DNA from: JALOPX01 sp041309605
GTDB lineage: Bacteria > Krumholzibacteriota > Krumholzibacteriia > Krumholzibacteriales > Krumholzibacteriaceae
Assembly: GCA_041309605.1 (NCBI GenBank)
Contig: JBFYZH010000106.1
Coordinates: 1 to 37,188 of the forward strand
Length of the DNA: 37,188 bases
Reading direction: 5' to 3'
Both the position numbers and the translations under genes were made by a program. Numbering within the stretch: position 1 is the first letter of the stretch; every line of letters starts with the position of its first letter. Below, in pieces: positions 23,125-30,911 of this stretch. The notes below the pieces were generated by a model, which was not told the DNA's origin, did not search any database, and saw only the letters and a program-made list of their open reading frames with translations.

Positions 23125-23667
23125 TTACCGGTCAAGGTGGAGGCTCTTTATAGATCCCCACGAATCGCCGGCTACGGGACTCTCTTCGAGCAGGTTTATG
23201 GTGTACACAAGAAGGGTTCCGGTCGTCAGTGTGGTCAGTCTCACTGTATAGGCTGCAGGTTTGAATTTCACGATGCCGCTCCCGGGGGCAAGTATGGAGC
23301 CGTCTCAGCCCAATCCCGCGCCGGTAAAATAGAAGTCGAAGGTCTGGATGTTGAAGGTCCCATCCTCGGTAACGGTCATCTGCATGTGGAAGTCGGTGCC
23401 GTCCCAGCCCCTTAAATAAATCTGCGCCCGGTTGGCGCTTGAATCGACCAGCGAAAATTCATACTCCACCCATTCGTTTTTGTAATCGAGGCCCATCAGG
23501 TAGCCGTATGGACTAGCGCCGATCGTCGTAAGCGAGATGTTGTGGGATGCGGAGAAGTCGATGGCTTCGATTTTGATGTTTTTTGCCAGGGCCGCCGGGG
23601 CCGGAAAGGACAATATTAGAGACAGAAACGCCGCGGCGACGGTTATCCTGGATTTTTCGAAAATCAT
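23125..23667 (-). pseudogene. Secreted CBM6-like protein interrupted by one in-frame TGA
   Basis: The ATG at 23667 (AAAGGTGG upstream) begins a signal peptide ending APAALA-KN near residue 26. A beta-rich domain follows (IEAIDFSASHNI, WVEYEFSLVDSSANRAQIYL) resembling a CBM6-type jelly roll, until TGA at codon 121 (23305-23307). The same frame then stays open for 59 sense codons (DGSILAPGS, AAYTVRLTTL, DSWGSIKSLHLDR) to TAA at 23125, completing a plausible C-terminal strand set and running up to the convergent neighbour. TGA sits where Trp would be natural (TGG to TGA). Options: recent nonsense mutation, assembly or sequencing error, or UGA read-through. The promoter is perfect consensus, so decay would be recent. 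Without read-through the product is 120 residues. Confidence 0.65.
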
Positions 23668-23718
23668 GGTATCCACCTTTGCGGCCCGGCGCGATTCGGC
23701 CGCGCAAACAACAGACAC

Positions 23719-23747
23719 ATTATATCAGGTGCATGCGGGGATGTCAA
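23719..23747 (-). promoter_or_regulatory. Perfect consensus sigma-70 promoter
   Basis: On the minus strand TTGACA (23742-23747), a 17-bp spacer and TATAAT (23719-23724), preceded by TGA to give an extended -10. It is the best promoter in the window and drives the TGA-interrupted secreted protein with a leader of about 45 nt. Confidence 0.9.
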
Positions 23748-23844
23748 TAAAACCGAATTTTCTGCGAATTTTAGCGACCGAATTTTCGCGTGACCATGAC
23801 ATTCCCGAATGCCGGGCTTGCCGGGGGACGCGGCGCGCGGGAGA

Positions 23845-24846
23845 TTACCGGCGTTCGTCGATATCGATCTCCATGTCTCTTCCCATCATGCGCGACGCTT
23901 CGCGTACGTGTCTCCAGGAAGAAACCTTGTTATGTTCCATGAAGAGATCGTCCCTGCCCGTTTTTCTTTTCAGCAGCTCGAGGGAGGCGATGTCCACGGA
24001 AAGCATGTCGCGTCCGCATACGAATCCGATGTCTTCGGCCAGCACCGGTCCCGGGTCGGCCATGCAGTCGCAGAGCCGTGTCATTTCCTTCAGCACGTTC
24101 ACCGCGTAGACGTTCCTGAATCGCGCGTGGGCCAGCACGGCCGCTTCCGCGAGGAGCGTGTCGAATGTTCCCGTCTTCGGCTTGATGCATTCCGCCGGGC
24201 AGGAATAGACGCAGTTGCTGCATCCCGGGCACCAGTTGACGTCGAACCACGGCCGTCCTTCGTCGATGCGTATGTTGCCGGTGGGGCAGTTCTGCGCGCA
24301 GGCGCCGCACTCCGTGCATCCGCCCGTGTAAACCGGCATGCCTCCCGCGTGTATCTCCGCCTTGGTCGCTTTTGACATGCAGCCCATGCCGACGTTCTTT
24401 ATCGCCCCGCCCATGCCGGAGCACATGTGGCCTTTGAAGTGCGAAAGGAGAAATACTCCGTCCGCTTCGAGCGGTCCGGACGCGAGCTCGTACTTCATGA
24501 ATTTTCCTTCGGCGATCACATGTTCGTCCGAGACGACGATCGGAGCGTTAATATTTATTTCGGTGTAACCGTTGCCCGCCGCGCCCGCGAGGTACCCCTC
24601 CGGGTTGTTTCGCGGACTGGAATAGGTGACCGGCGTGTCGAAGAGAAACGGTCTGCAGCCGATCCGTGAAAGCGTGCCGATCAATTTTGCGACGAACGAT
24701 GCCTTGATGCAGTGACTGTTGCCCGGTTCACCCATGTGGAGTTTGACCAGTACCCGCGCGCCTTTTCGGAACACTCCTTTCAATTCGTCATCGATGTGTC
24801 CGAGGAAAGCATCTTCATCGCAGAGAAGAGTCGCGTTGTTTTTCAT
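23845..24846 (-). CDS. DUF362 protein with two [4Fe-4S] ferredoxin motifs
   Basis: 333 residues from ATG 24846 (GAAGGA about 8 nt upstream). The N-terminal 165 residues carry the DUF362 domain (VLVKLHMGEPGNSH, HFKGHMCSGMGGAIKNVGMG). Then come two ferredoxin clusters: C177/C180/C183/C187 (CTECGACAQNCP) and C206/C209/C212/C216 (CPGCSNCVYSCP). No signal peptide, so a cytoplasmic iron-sulfur protein. DUF362 proteins of this kind are common in anaerobes; their reaction is not established. Monocistronic, with its own near-perfect promoter. Confidence 0.93.
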   Translation of the reverse strand: MKNNATLLCDEDAFLGHIDDELKGVFRKGARVLVKLHMGEPGNSHCIKASFVAKLIGTLSRIGCRPFLFDTPVTYSSPRNNPEGYLAGAAGNGYTEININAPIVVSDEHVIAEGKFMKYELASGPLEADGVFLLSHFKGHMCSGMGGAIKNVGMGCMSKATKAEIHAGGMPVYTGGCTECGACAQNCPTGNIRIDEGRPWFDVNWCPGCSNCVYSCPAECIKPKTGTFDTLLAEAAVLAHARFRNVYAVNVLKEMTRLCDCMADPGPVLAEDIGFVCGRDMLSVDIASLELLKRKTGRDDLFMEHNKVSSWRHVREASRMMGRDMEIDIDERR

Positions 24847-24890
24847 TTTTGTTTTCCTTCGTTGTGCCGAACCACGCCTTCGCACGAGAA

Positions 24891-24919
24891 ACTATATCAA
24901 CGCGATCGTGCGGTGTCAA
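24891..24919 (-). promoter_or_regulatory. Promoter of the DUF362 gene
   Basis: On the minus strand TTGACA (24914-24919), a 17-bp spacer and TATAGT (24891-24896). The start site would be near 24884, about 38 nt before ATG 24846. Confidence 0.85.
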
Positions 24920-24941
24920 TGAGCGCGCGGAATCGCGATGC

Positions 24942-24967
24942 GCGAAAAATAATTTTTATTTTTTCGC
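24942..24967. repeat. AT-rich inverted repeat between divergent promoters
   Basis: GCGAAAAATAA (24942-24952) and TTATTTTTTCGC (24956-24967) form an 11-bp stem with one bulged T and a TTT loop. It sits midway between the DUF362 promoter and the promoter of the Lys-rich gene, and could be an operator, an UP element or curved DNA. Confidence 0.55.
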
Positions 24968-24985
24968 TCAAATTTTAAAAAACTC

Positions 24986-25014
24986 TTGACACAAATATTT
25001 CAGCGTGAATTAAT
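24986..25014 (+). promoter_or_regulatory. Promoter of the Lys/Ala-rich small protein
   Basis: TTGACA (24986-24991), a 17-bp spacer and ATTAAT (25009-25014), with very AT-rich DNA upstream. The start site near 25021 gives a leader of about 110 nt. Confidence 0.7.
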
Positions 25015-25129
25015 AGGGCTCATTAAAGAAGGATGCTTTCACTCTACTGCAACTTCAGCCTCGATTCTCCGATAGTGAAAGCTGAATGTCCGCTGGCAGG
25101 CTTTCAACTTTTTCAAAGGGGTGGGCAAA

Positions 25130-25297
25130 ATGGCTATAAAGGCTAAGGCCAAAAAGAAAGCCAAGACAAAAGTAAAGGCGAAGGCCAAGAAGAAGGCGAC
25201 GGCGAAACCGAAGGCCAAGAAGAAGGCCAAGGTAAAAGCGAAGGCGAAGCCGAAGGCCAAGAAGAAGGCCAAGGTAAAAGCGAAGGCCAAGATGTAG
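25130..25297 (+). CDS. Lys/Ala-rich basic protein (histone H1-like), 55 residues
   Basis: ATG 25130 with AAAGGGG about 8 nt upstream, TAG at 25295-25297. Of 55 residues, 29 are Lys and 16 Ala, the rest Val, Pro, Thr, Ile and Met; there is no acidic residue. The unit PKAKKKAKVKAKAK occurs twice, and its DNA (about 38 bp) is repeated almost exactly with a 42-bp period (25208 and 25250). Composition is like histone H1 tails and AlgP/Hc1-type bacterial proteins, so binding to DNA or RNA as a disordered polycation is the default expectation. It has its own promoter and terminator, hence an independent transcript immediately before the polyamine operon. The antisense frame (Phe/Ala/Leu-rich) is an artefact. 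Confidence 0.85.
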   Translation: MAIKAKAKKKAKTKVKAKAKKKATAKPKAKKKAKVKAKAKPKAKKKAKVKAKAKM

Positions 25298-25360
25298 GCC
25301 TGGACCGTGAAAAATCAGTAATAGCAGGTTTCAGTAATATCAACTGCAATTGAAGTGAGA

Positions 25361-25389
25361 GCGGGGAGGAGATCTCCCCGCTTTTATTA
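25361..25389 (+). terminator. Rho-independent terminator of the Lys-rich gene
   Basis: GCGGGGAG (25361-25368), loop GAGAT, CTCCCCGC (25374-25381), then TTTTATTAT. Perfect 8-bp G+C stem 64 nt after the stop codon. Confidence 0.92.
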
Positions 25390-25391
25390 TA

Positions 25392-25420
25392 TTGACACCA
25401 TCGAGGGGCCGAATGATAAT
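25392..25420 (+). promoter_or_regulatory. Promoter of the polyamine operon
   Basis: TTGACA (25392-25397), a 17-bp spacer and GATAAT (25415-25420). The start site near 25427 leaves a 70-nt leader containing a short hairpin CCGGG/CCCGG (25460-25475) just ahead of the SD. Confidence 0.8.
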
Positions 25421-25500
25421 CGGTTTTGGAAAAAAATGCCGGGTCGACCGGCACGTCCCCCGGGTGTTTTCCCGGAATAAATGAAAGAGGGGTGAAGAAA

Positions 25501-26070
25501 GTGAAGACAAACTCGCCGATCAAGATCTTTCTTACGAAGGGATCGGGAAAACACAGGGAGAAGCTGACAAGTTTCGAGCTCGCGCTTCGCGATGCCGGTA
25601 TAGCTCACTTGAACCTGGTACAGGTATCGAGCATATTCCCTCCCCACTGCCGGCTGATTCCCAGAAGCAAGGGGATAAAACTTTTGGACCCAGGACAGGT
25701 GGTGTTCTGCGTTTTGAGCAAGAACAGCTCCGATGAACCCAACCGGTGGATCGGGGCGGCCGTCGGCGTGGCGATTCCCAAGGATGAGAAAAAATACGGG
25801 TACATTTCCGAGCATCACGATTTCGGAAAGAAAAAGAAGATCCTCGGCGATTACACCGAGGATCTCGCGGCATCGATGCTTGCCTCGACACTCGGTCTGG
25901 AGATAGATCTCGACAAAGCCTGGGACGAAAGGAAGCAGGAGTACAAGATCGGGGGGCAGATAGTAAAATCCACCAATGTTGCCCAGACGGCGCGCGGGGA
26001 GGATGGGAAGTGGACGACGGTTATCGCCGCCGCCGTATTCTGCGAGTACGAAACAATAAAAAATGATTGA
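25501..26070 (+). CDS. Pyruvoyl-dependent arginine decarboxylase
   Basis: 189 residues, the size of archaeal-type PvlArgDC, which converts arginine to agmatine with a pyruvoyl group made by self-cleavage. The cleavage site is visible: QVSSIFPP, with the bond between S43 and S44 and S44 becoming pyruvoyl. Other family landmarks are LTKGSG near the N-terminus and an ARGEDGKWTTVIAAAVFCEYE C-terminal stretch (about 165-185). GTG 25501 is chosen because AGAGGGG is 8 nt upstream; GTG 25492 overlaps that SD. First gene of a tightly coupled operon; its end overlaps agmatinase by 8 nt. It replaces the PLP-dependent SpeA of most bacteria. Confidence 0.95.
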   Translation: MKTNSPIKIFLTKGSGKHREKLTSFELALRDAGIAHLNLVQVSSIFPPHCRLIPRSKGIKLLDPGQVVFCVLSKNSSDEPNRWIGAAVGVAIPKDEKKYGYISEHHDFGKKKKILGDYTEDLAASMLASTLGLEIDLDKAWDERKQEYKIGGQIVKSTNVAQTARGEDGKWTTVIAAAVFCEYETIKND

Positions 26071-26896
26071 GACCAACGATTTTCTCGGCATGGAAGTGGC
26101 GTCCGAAAGCCCGGCTCGCGTCCACGTGGTCGCGGTTCCCCTCGAATTCACCACTTCGTACATGAAGGGAGCCGCGGAAGGCCCCGCTTCGATCCTGGCT
26201 TCATCCAGGCAGATCGAACTTTATAACTCGGGGCTCGACATCGATCTCGAAGGCGCGGGAATCGTGACGATCGACCCCGGGGTGAAAAGCAGGGAGGACC
26301 TGCTGGCCTTTCTTGGCGGGAATCGTGACCGGCTCGCCTCCGGTTTTGCCTGTTTCCTCGGAGGCGAACATTCCATCACCCCCTGGATCCTCGAGGGAAT
26401 GAAATACGGCGAAATCGGGATTGTATGGCTCGACGCGCACGCCGACCTTCGCCCCGAGTACCAGGGCGACAGGGAGAGCCACGCATGCGCGGCGAGAAAC
26501 TCCCTTCGTTTCGGAAGAATCGTCGAGATCGGGATAAGATCCTATTCCAGGGAGGAAAAGGAATACATTGAGGGCGAGGAACGTGTGAGGGTCTTCGGCG
26601 GCTTCGGCAGGAACGCCCGCGAGGCGATCGCCCAGCTTCCCGCGAGGATCTATCTTTCACTCGACTTCGACGCAATCGATCCTTCCATTGTAAGGGCCGT
26701 GGGCACTCCGGAACCGGGGGGCCTGATGTGGCAGGACCTAATCGACATCCTCGATCTTCTTTTCGAGACGAAGAGGGTGGTCGGTATGGACGCGGTGGAA
26801 TTATGTCCCATGGCGCACGACGAAGCGTCGAGTTTTATCGCGGCGAGGGCAGTCTACGAAGCTATATCCCGCCATCTCGCCCGGGAGGAACGATGA
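26063..26896 (+). CDS. speB: Agmatinase (ureohydrolase family)
   Basis: 277 residues. Hydrolyses agmatine to putrescine and urea with a dinuclear Mn2+ centre. Metal ligands match the arginase/agmatinase pattern: H103 (GGEHS), D124/H126/D128 (WLDAHADLR) and D201/D203 (SLDFDAIDPS). The usual SHGT(P/M) substrate loop reads SHACA here. C-terminal GMDAVELCPMAHD carries the conserved Glu. It overlaps the decarboxylase by 8 nt and the next gene by 4 nt (ATGA), so the three proteins are translationally coupled and act on successive intermediates. Confidence 0.93.
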   Translation: MIETNDFLGMEVASESPARVHVVAVPLEFTTSYMKGAAEGPASILASSRQIELYNSGLDIDLEGAGIVTIDPGVKSREDLLAFLGGNRDRLASGFACFLGGEHSITPWILEGMKYGEIGIVWLDAHADLRPEYQGDRESHACAARNSLRFGRIVEIGIRSYSREEKEYIEGEERVRVFGGFGRNAREAIAQLPARIYLSLDFDAIDPSIVRAVGTPEPGGLMWQDLIDILDLLFETKRVVGMDAVELCPMAHDEASSFIAARAVYEAISRHLAREER

Positions 26897-27897
26897 ACAA
26901 AAAGAAATACCTTTCACGCCCGACCAGACCGGTCGAGATAACGCCGGGCATCACGTGCAGCGATCTTCTCGAGAGGCTCGAAGGGTGCAGTTTCCAGGGC
27001 AGGCAGCTCGCGAACGCCGCCAGGATATGGGCGGACGCGCTCGACGACGATATCGCGGTATGGTTCGGCCTGGCGGGGGCCATGGTGCCGGCCGGGATGA
27101 GAAAACTGGTGGTCACACTGATGGAGGAGGGCCTCATCGACGTCATCGTCTCGACGGGCGCGAACCTCTACCACGACTACTTCGAGACGGCGGGCCACTT
27201 CCATCACATAGGCTCGGCGAATGCCGATGACGCCGAATTGCGCGATTCGAAGATCGACAGGATTTACGACACGTACGCCGACGAGGACAAATTCTTCGAC
27301 CTAGACAGGAAGATGAGCGCGTGGGCCGGGACGCTGGAGGACAGGCCGTACACGACACGCGAATTCCTCAGGCTACTCGGGGAGGAGGCGGGGAGGGATT
27401 CGAAGGGGGAGAAGGGCATCCTTTCCACGGCGGCCAGGCTGAAGGTGCCCGTCTACTGTCCCGCAATCGGCGATTCGTCGATAGCGATAGGGATCGTCAA
27501 GAACGAACCCAGGATAATCTTCGACATGCTGGGCGATGTCGAGGAGACGGCCGACATAGCGGCGGCGAAGCCGTCGATGGTGATATATGTCGGCGGGGGC
27601 ACCCCCAAGAACTTCATCCAGCAGACGGAAGTGACCAACATTGTTCATGGAAGGGAAATGGAAGGACACAGGTACGCCATCCAGTTCGTCGTCGACGCTC
27701 CGAACTGGGGAGGCCTCAGCGGCTGCACCTTCGAGGAGGCCGTGTCGTGGGGAAAGATTGCGGTGGACGCGAAGATGGTGAACGTCCTCTGCGACGCCAC
27801 GATCGCTCTTCCGATCGTTTCGGCGGCTGTTCTCACGAGGAGAGCGGGAAAGAAGAGGCCGGGCAGAAAGCTTTGCGACGTGGTGGATTTCATATAG
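26893..27897 (+). CDS. Deoxyhypusine synthase-like protein (probable homospermidine synthase)
   Basis: 334 residues of the deoxyhypusine synthase family. The catalytic lysine that forms the enzyme-imine intermediate is present: K288 in EEAVSWGKI. Other conserved segments: STGANLYHDYFE, YCPAIGDSSIAIG, IYVGGGTPKNFIQQTE. In eukaryotes and archaea DHS moves an aminobutyl group from spermidine to a lysine of eIF5A/aIF5A. Bacteria have EF-P instead, and bacterial DHS-like enzymes are thought to act as homospermidine synthases, aminobutyl acceptor putrescine. Position downstream of enzymes making putrescine fits this. An alternative protein acceptor is discussed under findings. Confidence 0.93.
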   Translation: MNKKKYLSRPTRPVEITPGITCSDLLERLEGCSFQGRQLANAARIWADALDDDIAVWFGLAGAMVPAGMRKLVVTLMEEGLIDVIVSTGANLYHDYFETAGHFHHIGSANADDAELRDSKIDRIYDTYADEDKFFDLDRKMSAWAGTLEDRPYTTREFLRLLGEEAGRDSKGEKGILSTAARLKVPVYCPAIGDSSIAIGIVKNEPRIIFDMLGDVEETADIAAAKPSMVIYVGGGTPKNFIQQTEVTNIVHGREMEGHRYAIQFVVDAPNWGGLSGCTFEEAVSWGKIAVDAKMVNVLCDATIALPIVSAAVLTRRAGKKRPGRKLCDVVDFI

Positions 27898-27907
27898 GGC
27901 CGTAGGG

Positions 27908-27939
27908 CCGCCGTTGCCCGGCGAAGGGCCGGACGGCGG
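27908..27939. other. GC-rich hairpin after the polyamine operon
   Basis: CCGCCGT (27908-27914) and ACGGCGG (27933-27939) enclose an inner GCCC/GGGC pair. There is no T-tract, so it is not a classical terminator; it may pause transcription or protect the 3' end before comM. Confidence 0.4.
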
Positions 27940-27987
27940 TACGGACGGTTTCGAGGGGCGGTCGTGTGGTGAAGACGGGAGGTGGAG

Positions 27988-29553
27988 ATGATCGCCGGAA
28001 TTAAATCGGGGGCGGTTGCGGGGATCGACGGGTACGGTGTAAACGTCGAAATCGATCTTGCGAGGGGACTTCCATCGTTCACGATAGTTGGACTTCCGAA
28101 CGCGGCGGTTCGCGAGAGCAGGGAGCGCGTATGCGCAGCTCTGAGGAACTGCGGGTTCAAGGTCCCCCAGAAACGGATCACGGTCAGCCTCGCTCCGGGC
28201 GACATGCGAAAGGAGGGGGCGGCCTTCGACCTTCCCATAGCGGCCGGGATTCTCCTTGCGAGCGAACAGGTGAGGGGCGCGCGGTGCGAAAGGATCCTGT
28301 TCCTCGGCGAGCTCGCTCTCGACGGAAGGCTGAGCCCGGTAAGGGGAGTGCTGCCAGTGGCCTGCTACGCGAAGGAGCACGGGTTCGCCTGCCTGGCCGT
28401 GCCCGAGGAGAACGCTCAGGAGGCGTCCCTTGTCGGCGGGATCGAGGTGGCGTCCTGCAGGCACCTGGGCGATGTCGTTGAACTTATCGGGGGCGGTGCC
28501 CCCAGAAATCCGAAGGACGCCGCGCGCGGCGCGAAAGCAGCGGCGCAACCCGGGCATTTCCGGATCCATGGCGCCGGAAAAACCGCGGGCCTCGACTACT
28601 CGCAGGTGATCGGACAGTACACGGCGAAAAGGGGCCTGGAGATCGCCGCCGCAGGCGGGCATCACATGCTGATGATCGGCCCTCCCGGGGCGGGAAAGAC
28701 GATGCTTGCAAGAAGGCTCCCCTCGATCCTCCCGCCGATGGAAGAGGACGAGGCAATCGAGTACGCGAAGGTGTCGAGCGTTTCCGGGCGGCTCGAGAAT
28801 GAGGGGTTTTTCCACGAAAGGCCGTTCAGGGCGCCGCATCATTCGGCGAGCGACGCCGGCCTGATAGGCGGCGGAAGATACGTCTCCCCCGGAGAGATCA
28901 CACTCGCCCATAACGGGATTCTGTTTCTCGACGAATTGACCGAGTTCAGGCGCAACGTTCTCGAGACGTTGAGGCAGCCGCTCGAAGAAGGCAGGATAGT
29001 CATCGCCAGGGCTGGAGCGCGCACCGGCTACCCGGCGAGGTTTCAGCTCGTGGCGGCGATGAATCCCTGTCCGTGCGGGTACCATTCGACCTCCGGCGGC
29101 CGGTGCGTATGCACGCCGCTCCAGGTGAGAAGGTACCTGTCGAAGGTATCGGGCCCCCTGCTCGACAGAATCGCCGTCTTTCTCCCCGTGATGCCCGTTC
29201 CACCCGAACAGCTCTGCGGCGGGGCGGAAGACGGGGAGTGTTCGGAAAGGATGAGGGAGAGGGTGTTGCGCGCGGTCGACATGCAGAGGAAAAGGTTCGA
29301 AGGACTCGATGGGGTCAGGCGCAACGCCGACCTGACCCTTTCGATGGTGAAGAAACATTGCATAATGAACGATGAGGCGGCCGCGCTTGCGGCCGGCGCC
29401 CAGAAGAGCCTTTTGTTCAGCGCGAGAATGAGAAGGAATATCGTCCAGGTGGCGCGGACGATCGCCGATCTCGCGGGATCGGAGACTATTGCGGCCGCGC
29501 ACATGGCCGAGGCCGTGCAGTACAGGGTGCCGAAGATCCTGGATTGCTTCTGA
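27988..29553 (+). CDS. comM: YifB/ComM family Mg-chelatase-like AAA+ ATPase
   Basis: 521 residues. The N-terminal ChlI-like domain (GIDGYGVNVEIDLARGLPSF, IVGLPNAAVRES) is followed by an AAA+ core with Walker A GPPGAGKT, Walker B GILFLDEL, and a Cys-rich NPCPCGYHSTSGGRCVC insert. The C-terminal helical Mg_chelatase_C region ends VPKILDCF. In naturally competent bacteria ComM is a hexameric helicase promoting branch migration of incoming DNA; the family is widespread, also in non-competent species. ATG 27988 is preferred (AGGTGGAG upstream) over GTG 27982. It converges with the acyl-CoA dehydrogenase, 13 bp apart. Confidence 0.93.
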   Translation: MIAGIKSGAVAGIDGYGVNVEIDLARGLPSFTIVGLPNAAVRESRERVCAALRNCGFKVPQKRITVSLAPGDMRKEGAAFDLPIAAGILLASEQVRGARCERILFLGELALDGRLSPVRGVLPVACYAKEHGFACLAVPEENAQEASLVGGIEVASCRHLGDVVELIGGGAPRNPKDAARGAKAAAQPGHFRIHGAGKTAGLDYSQVIGQYTAKRGLEIAAAGGHHMLMIGPPGAGKTMLARRLPSILPPMEEDEAIEYAKVSSVSGRLENEGFFHERPFRAPHHSASDAGLIGGGRYVSPGEITLAHNGILFLDELTEFRRNVLETLRQPLEEGRIVIARAGARTGYPARFQLVAAMNPCPCGYHSTSGGRCVCTPLQVRRYLSKVSGPLLDRIAVFLPVMPVPPEQLCGGAEDGECSERMRERVLRAVDMQRKRFEGLDGVRRNADLTLSMVKKHCIMNDEAAALAAGAQKSLLFSARMRRNIVQVARTIADLAGSETIAAAHMAEAVQYRVPKILDCF

Positions 29554-29566
29554 GAGCGGCCTCCGT

Positions 29567-30718
29567 CTACAGGTTCTTCGCGTGCAGGACGTCGCGCGCG
29601 ATGATCATTCTCTGTATCTCGCTCGTGCCTTCGAAGATCCTGTTGATTCTCGAGTCGCGATACATCCTCTCGATCGGAAAATCGCAGGTGAACCCGTATC
29701 CGCCGTAGATCTGCATCGCCTTGTCTACGATTCTGTCGAGAGCCTCGCTGCAGTAAAGCTTCACTATCGAGGATTCCCGGGTGATGTTCATGCCCTGTTC
29801 GAACATCCAGGCGGTCCGGTAGAGGATCGATTCCATGTTGTAGATGTCCACGGCCATGTCAGCCAGCATCCACTGGACGCCCTGGTTCTGGGAGATCTTC
29901 TTGCCGAACTGAACCCTTTCGTTCGAGTAGGCGGCGCTAAGGGCGAGGGCTTCTTTCGCCGCTCCGAGCGCAGCGGCGCCGAGACCGAGCCGTCCCGTGT
30001 TGAGGACCTTCATTCCGACGAGAAGGCCCCTTCCCTCCCGGCCGAGCAGGTTCTCCCTGGGAACCTTCATATCCTCGAATATGAGCTCTGCAGTTTCCGA
30101 TCCCCTGATTCCCATCTTGTCCTCGATCTTGCCCACCTTGAATCCCTTGAACGTCTTTTCGACGATCAGGACCGACATCTTTCCGTCGTTCGGTCCGCCC
30201 ACCGTCTTCACAAAGGTGGTGAAGATGTCGGCGAAACTTCCGTTGGTGATGAAGATCTTTCCGCCGTTGACCAGGTAATGATCCCCCTTGTCCTCGGCCG
30301 TCGTCTGCGGATTATACGCGTCGGATCCGGCGTTCGGCTCGGTGAGGGCGTAGGCACCGAGCTTCCTGCCTTCGGCGAGCGGCACGAGGTATTTCTGCTT
30401 CTGCTCCTCGGTTCCGAAAAAGTATATGCCGGACGAACCGATGCTCTGGTGAGCGCCTATGAAGGTCGCCGTCGAAGCGCAGCCGCGTCCGATCTCCTCC
30501 TGCATGATGCAGTAGCCCGTCTCGCCCATCCCCGACCCGCCGTACTCCGGAGGCCACGCGATTCCGAGAAATCCGAGCTCGGCCATCTTTTTTATCAATT
30601 CCACCGGAATTTTCTTTTCTTCGTCTATCTTCGCGGCGATCGGCCTGATCTCGTTGTCGACGAACTTTTTGACCATATCCTTGAGCATCTTCTGTTCGTC
30701 GGTGAAGGTCCATTCCAT
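29567..30718 (-). CDS. Acyl-CoA dehydrogenase
   Basis: 383-residue FAD enzyme introducing the alpha,beta double bond in acyl-CoA thioesters; electrons go to ETF. Landmarks: FTDEQKMLKDMVKKFVDNEI (N-terminal helices), the FAD/substrate signature YALTEPNAGSDA, IFITNGSFADIF, the RVQFGKKIS region, and C-terminal RIFEGTSEIQRMIIARDVL carrying the catalytic Glu of short/medium-chain types. Substrate chain length cannot be fixed; butyryl- and branched-chain enzymes share this motif. Strong SD (AAGGAGG). Single gene; no etfAB or thiolase nearby. Confidence 0.96.
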   Translation of the reverse strand: MEWTFTDEQKMLKDMVKKFVDNEIRPIAAKIDEEKKIPVELIKKMAELGFLGIAWPPEYGGSGMGETGYCIMQEEIGRGCASTATFIGAHQSIGSSGIYFFGTEEQKQKYLVPLAEGRKLGAYALTEPNAGSDAYNPQTTAEDKGDHYLVNGGKIFITNGSFADIFTTFVKTVGGPNDGKMSVLIVEKTFKGFKVGKIEDKMGIRGSETAELIFEDMKVPRENLLGREGRGLLVGMKVLNTGRLGLGAAALGAAKEALALSAAYSNERVQFGKKISQNQGVQWMLADMAVDIYNMESILYRTAWMFEQGMNITRESSIVKLYCSEALDRIVDKAMQIYGGYGFTCDFPIERMYRDSRINRIFEGTSEIQRMIIARDVLHAKNL

Positions 30719-30750
30719 TTTGTTTCCTCCTTGTCAGGATTGGAAAACGA

Positions 30751-30780
30751 AGGATAGGAAGCCGAGGCGATTCTTGTCAA
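30751..30780 (-). promoter_or_regulatory. Promoter of the acyl-CoA dehydrogenase gene
   Basis: On the minus strand TTGACA (30775-30780), an 18-bp spacer and TATCCT (30751-30756), ending 32 nt before the start codon. Confidence 0.65.
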
Positions 30781-30790
30781 GGGAAATGAG

Positions 30791-30820
30791 TTGAAAGGCG
30801 GCCGCGCAGTATGGTAATCT
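30791..30820 (+). promoter_or_regulatory. Possible promoter of nth
   Basis: TTGAAA (30791-30796), an 18-bp spacer and TAATCT (30815-30820) with TG one base upstream of the -10. Only moderately convincing; about 90 nt before ATG 30912. Confidence 0.35.
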
Positions 30821-30911
30821 CGAAGTCCTTAAAGCAGTTGCGCGCGACCTGCAGTCGCGGGGCCGGGCATGCGCGGGGCTTGAAGGGCATGGACGGGGAG
30901 CGTCGTGTAAC

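Noticed and set aside
25039..25290. Phe/Ala/Leu-rich membrane-like frame antisense to the Lys-rich gene
   Set aside because: It is the mirror of AAG/GCC codons (CTT/GGC); the plus strand has the promoter, SD and terminator.
27373..29502. 709-codon open frame on the minus strand opposite comM
   Set aside because: Shadow of comM and the DHS-like gene: Arg/Pro/His-rich product with no domain, while the plus strand encodes well-known families.
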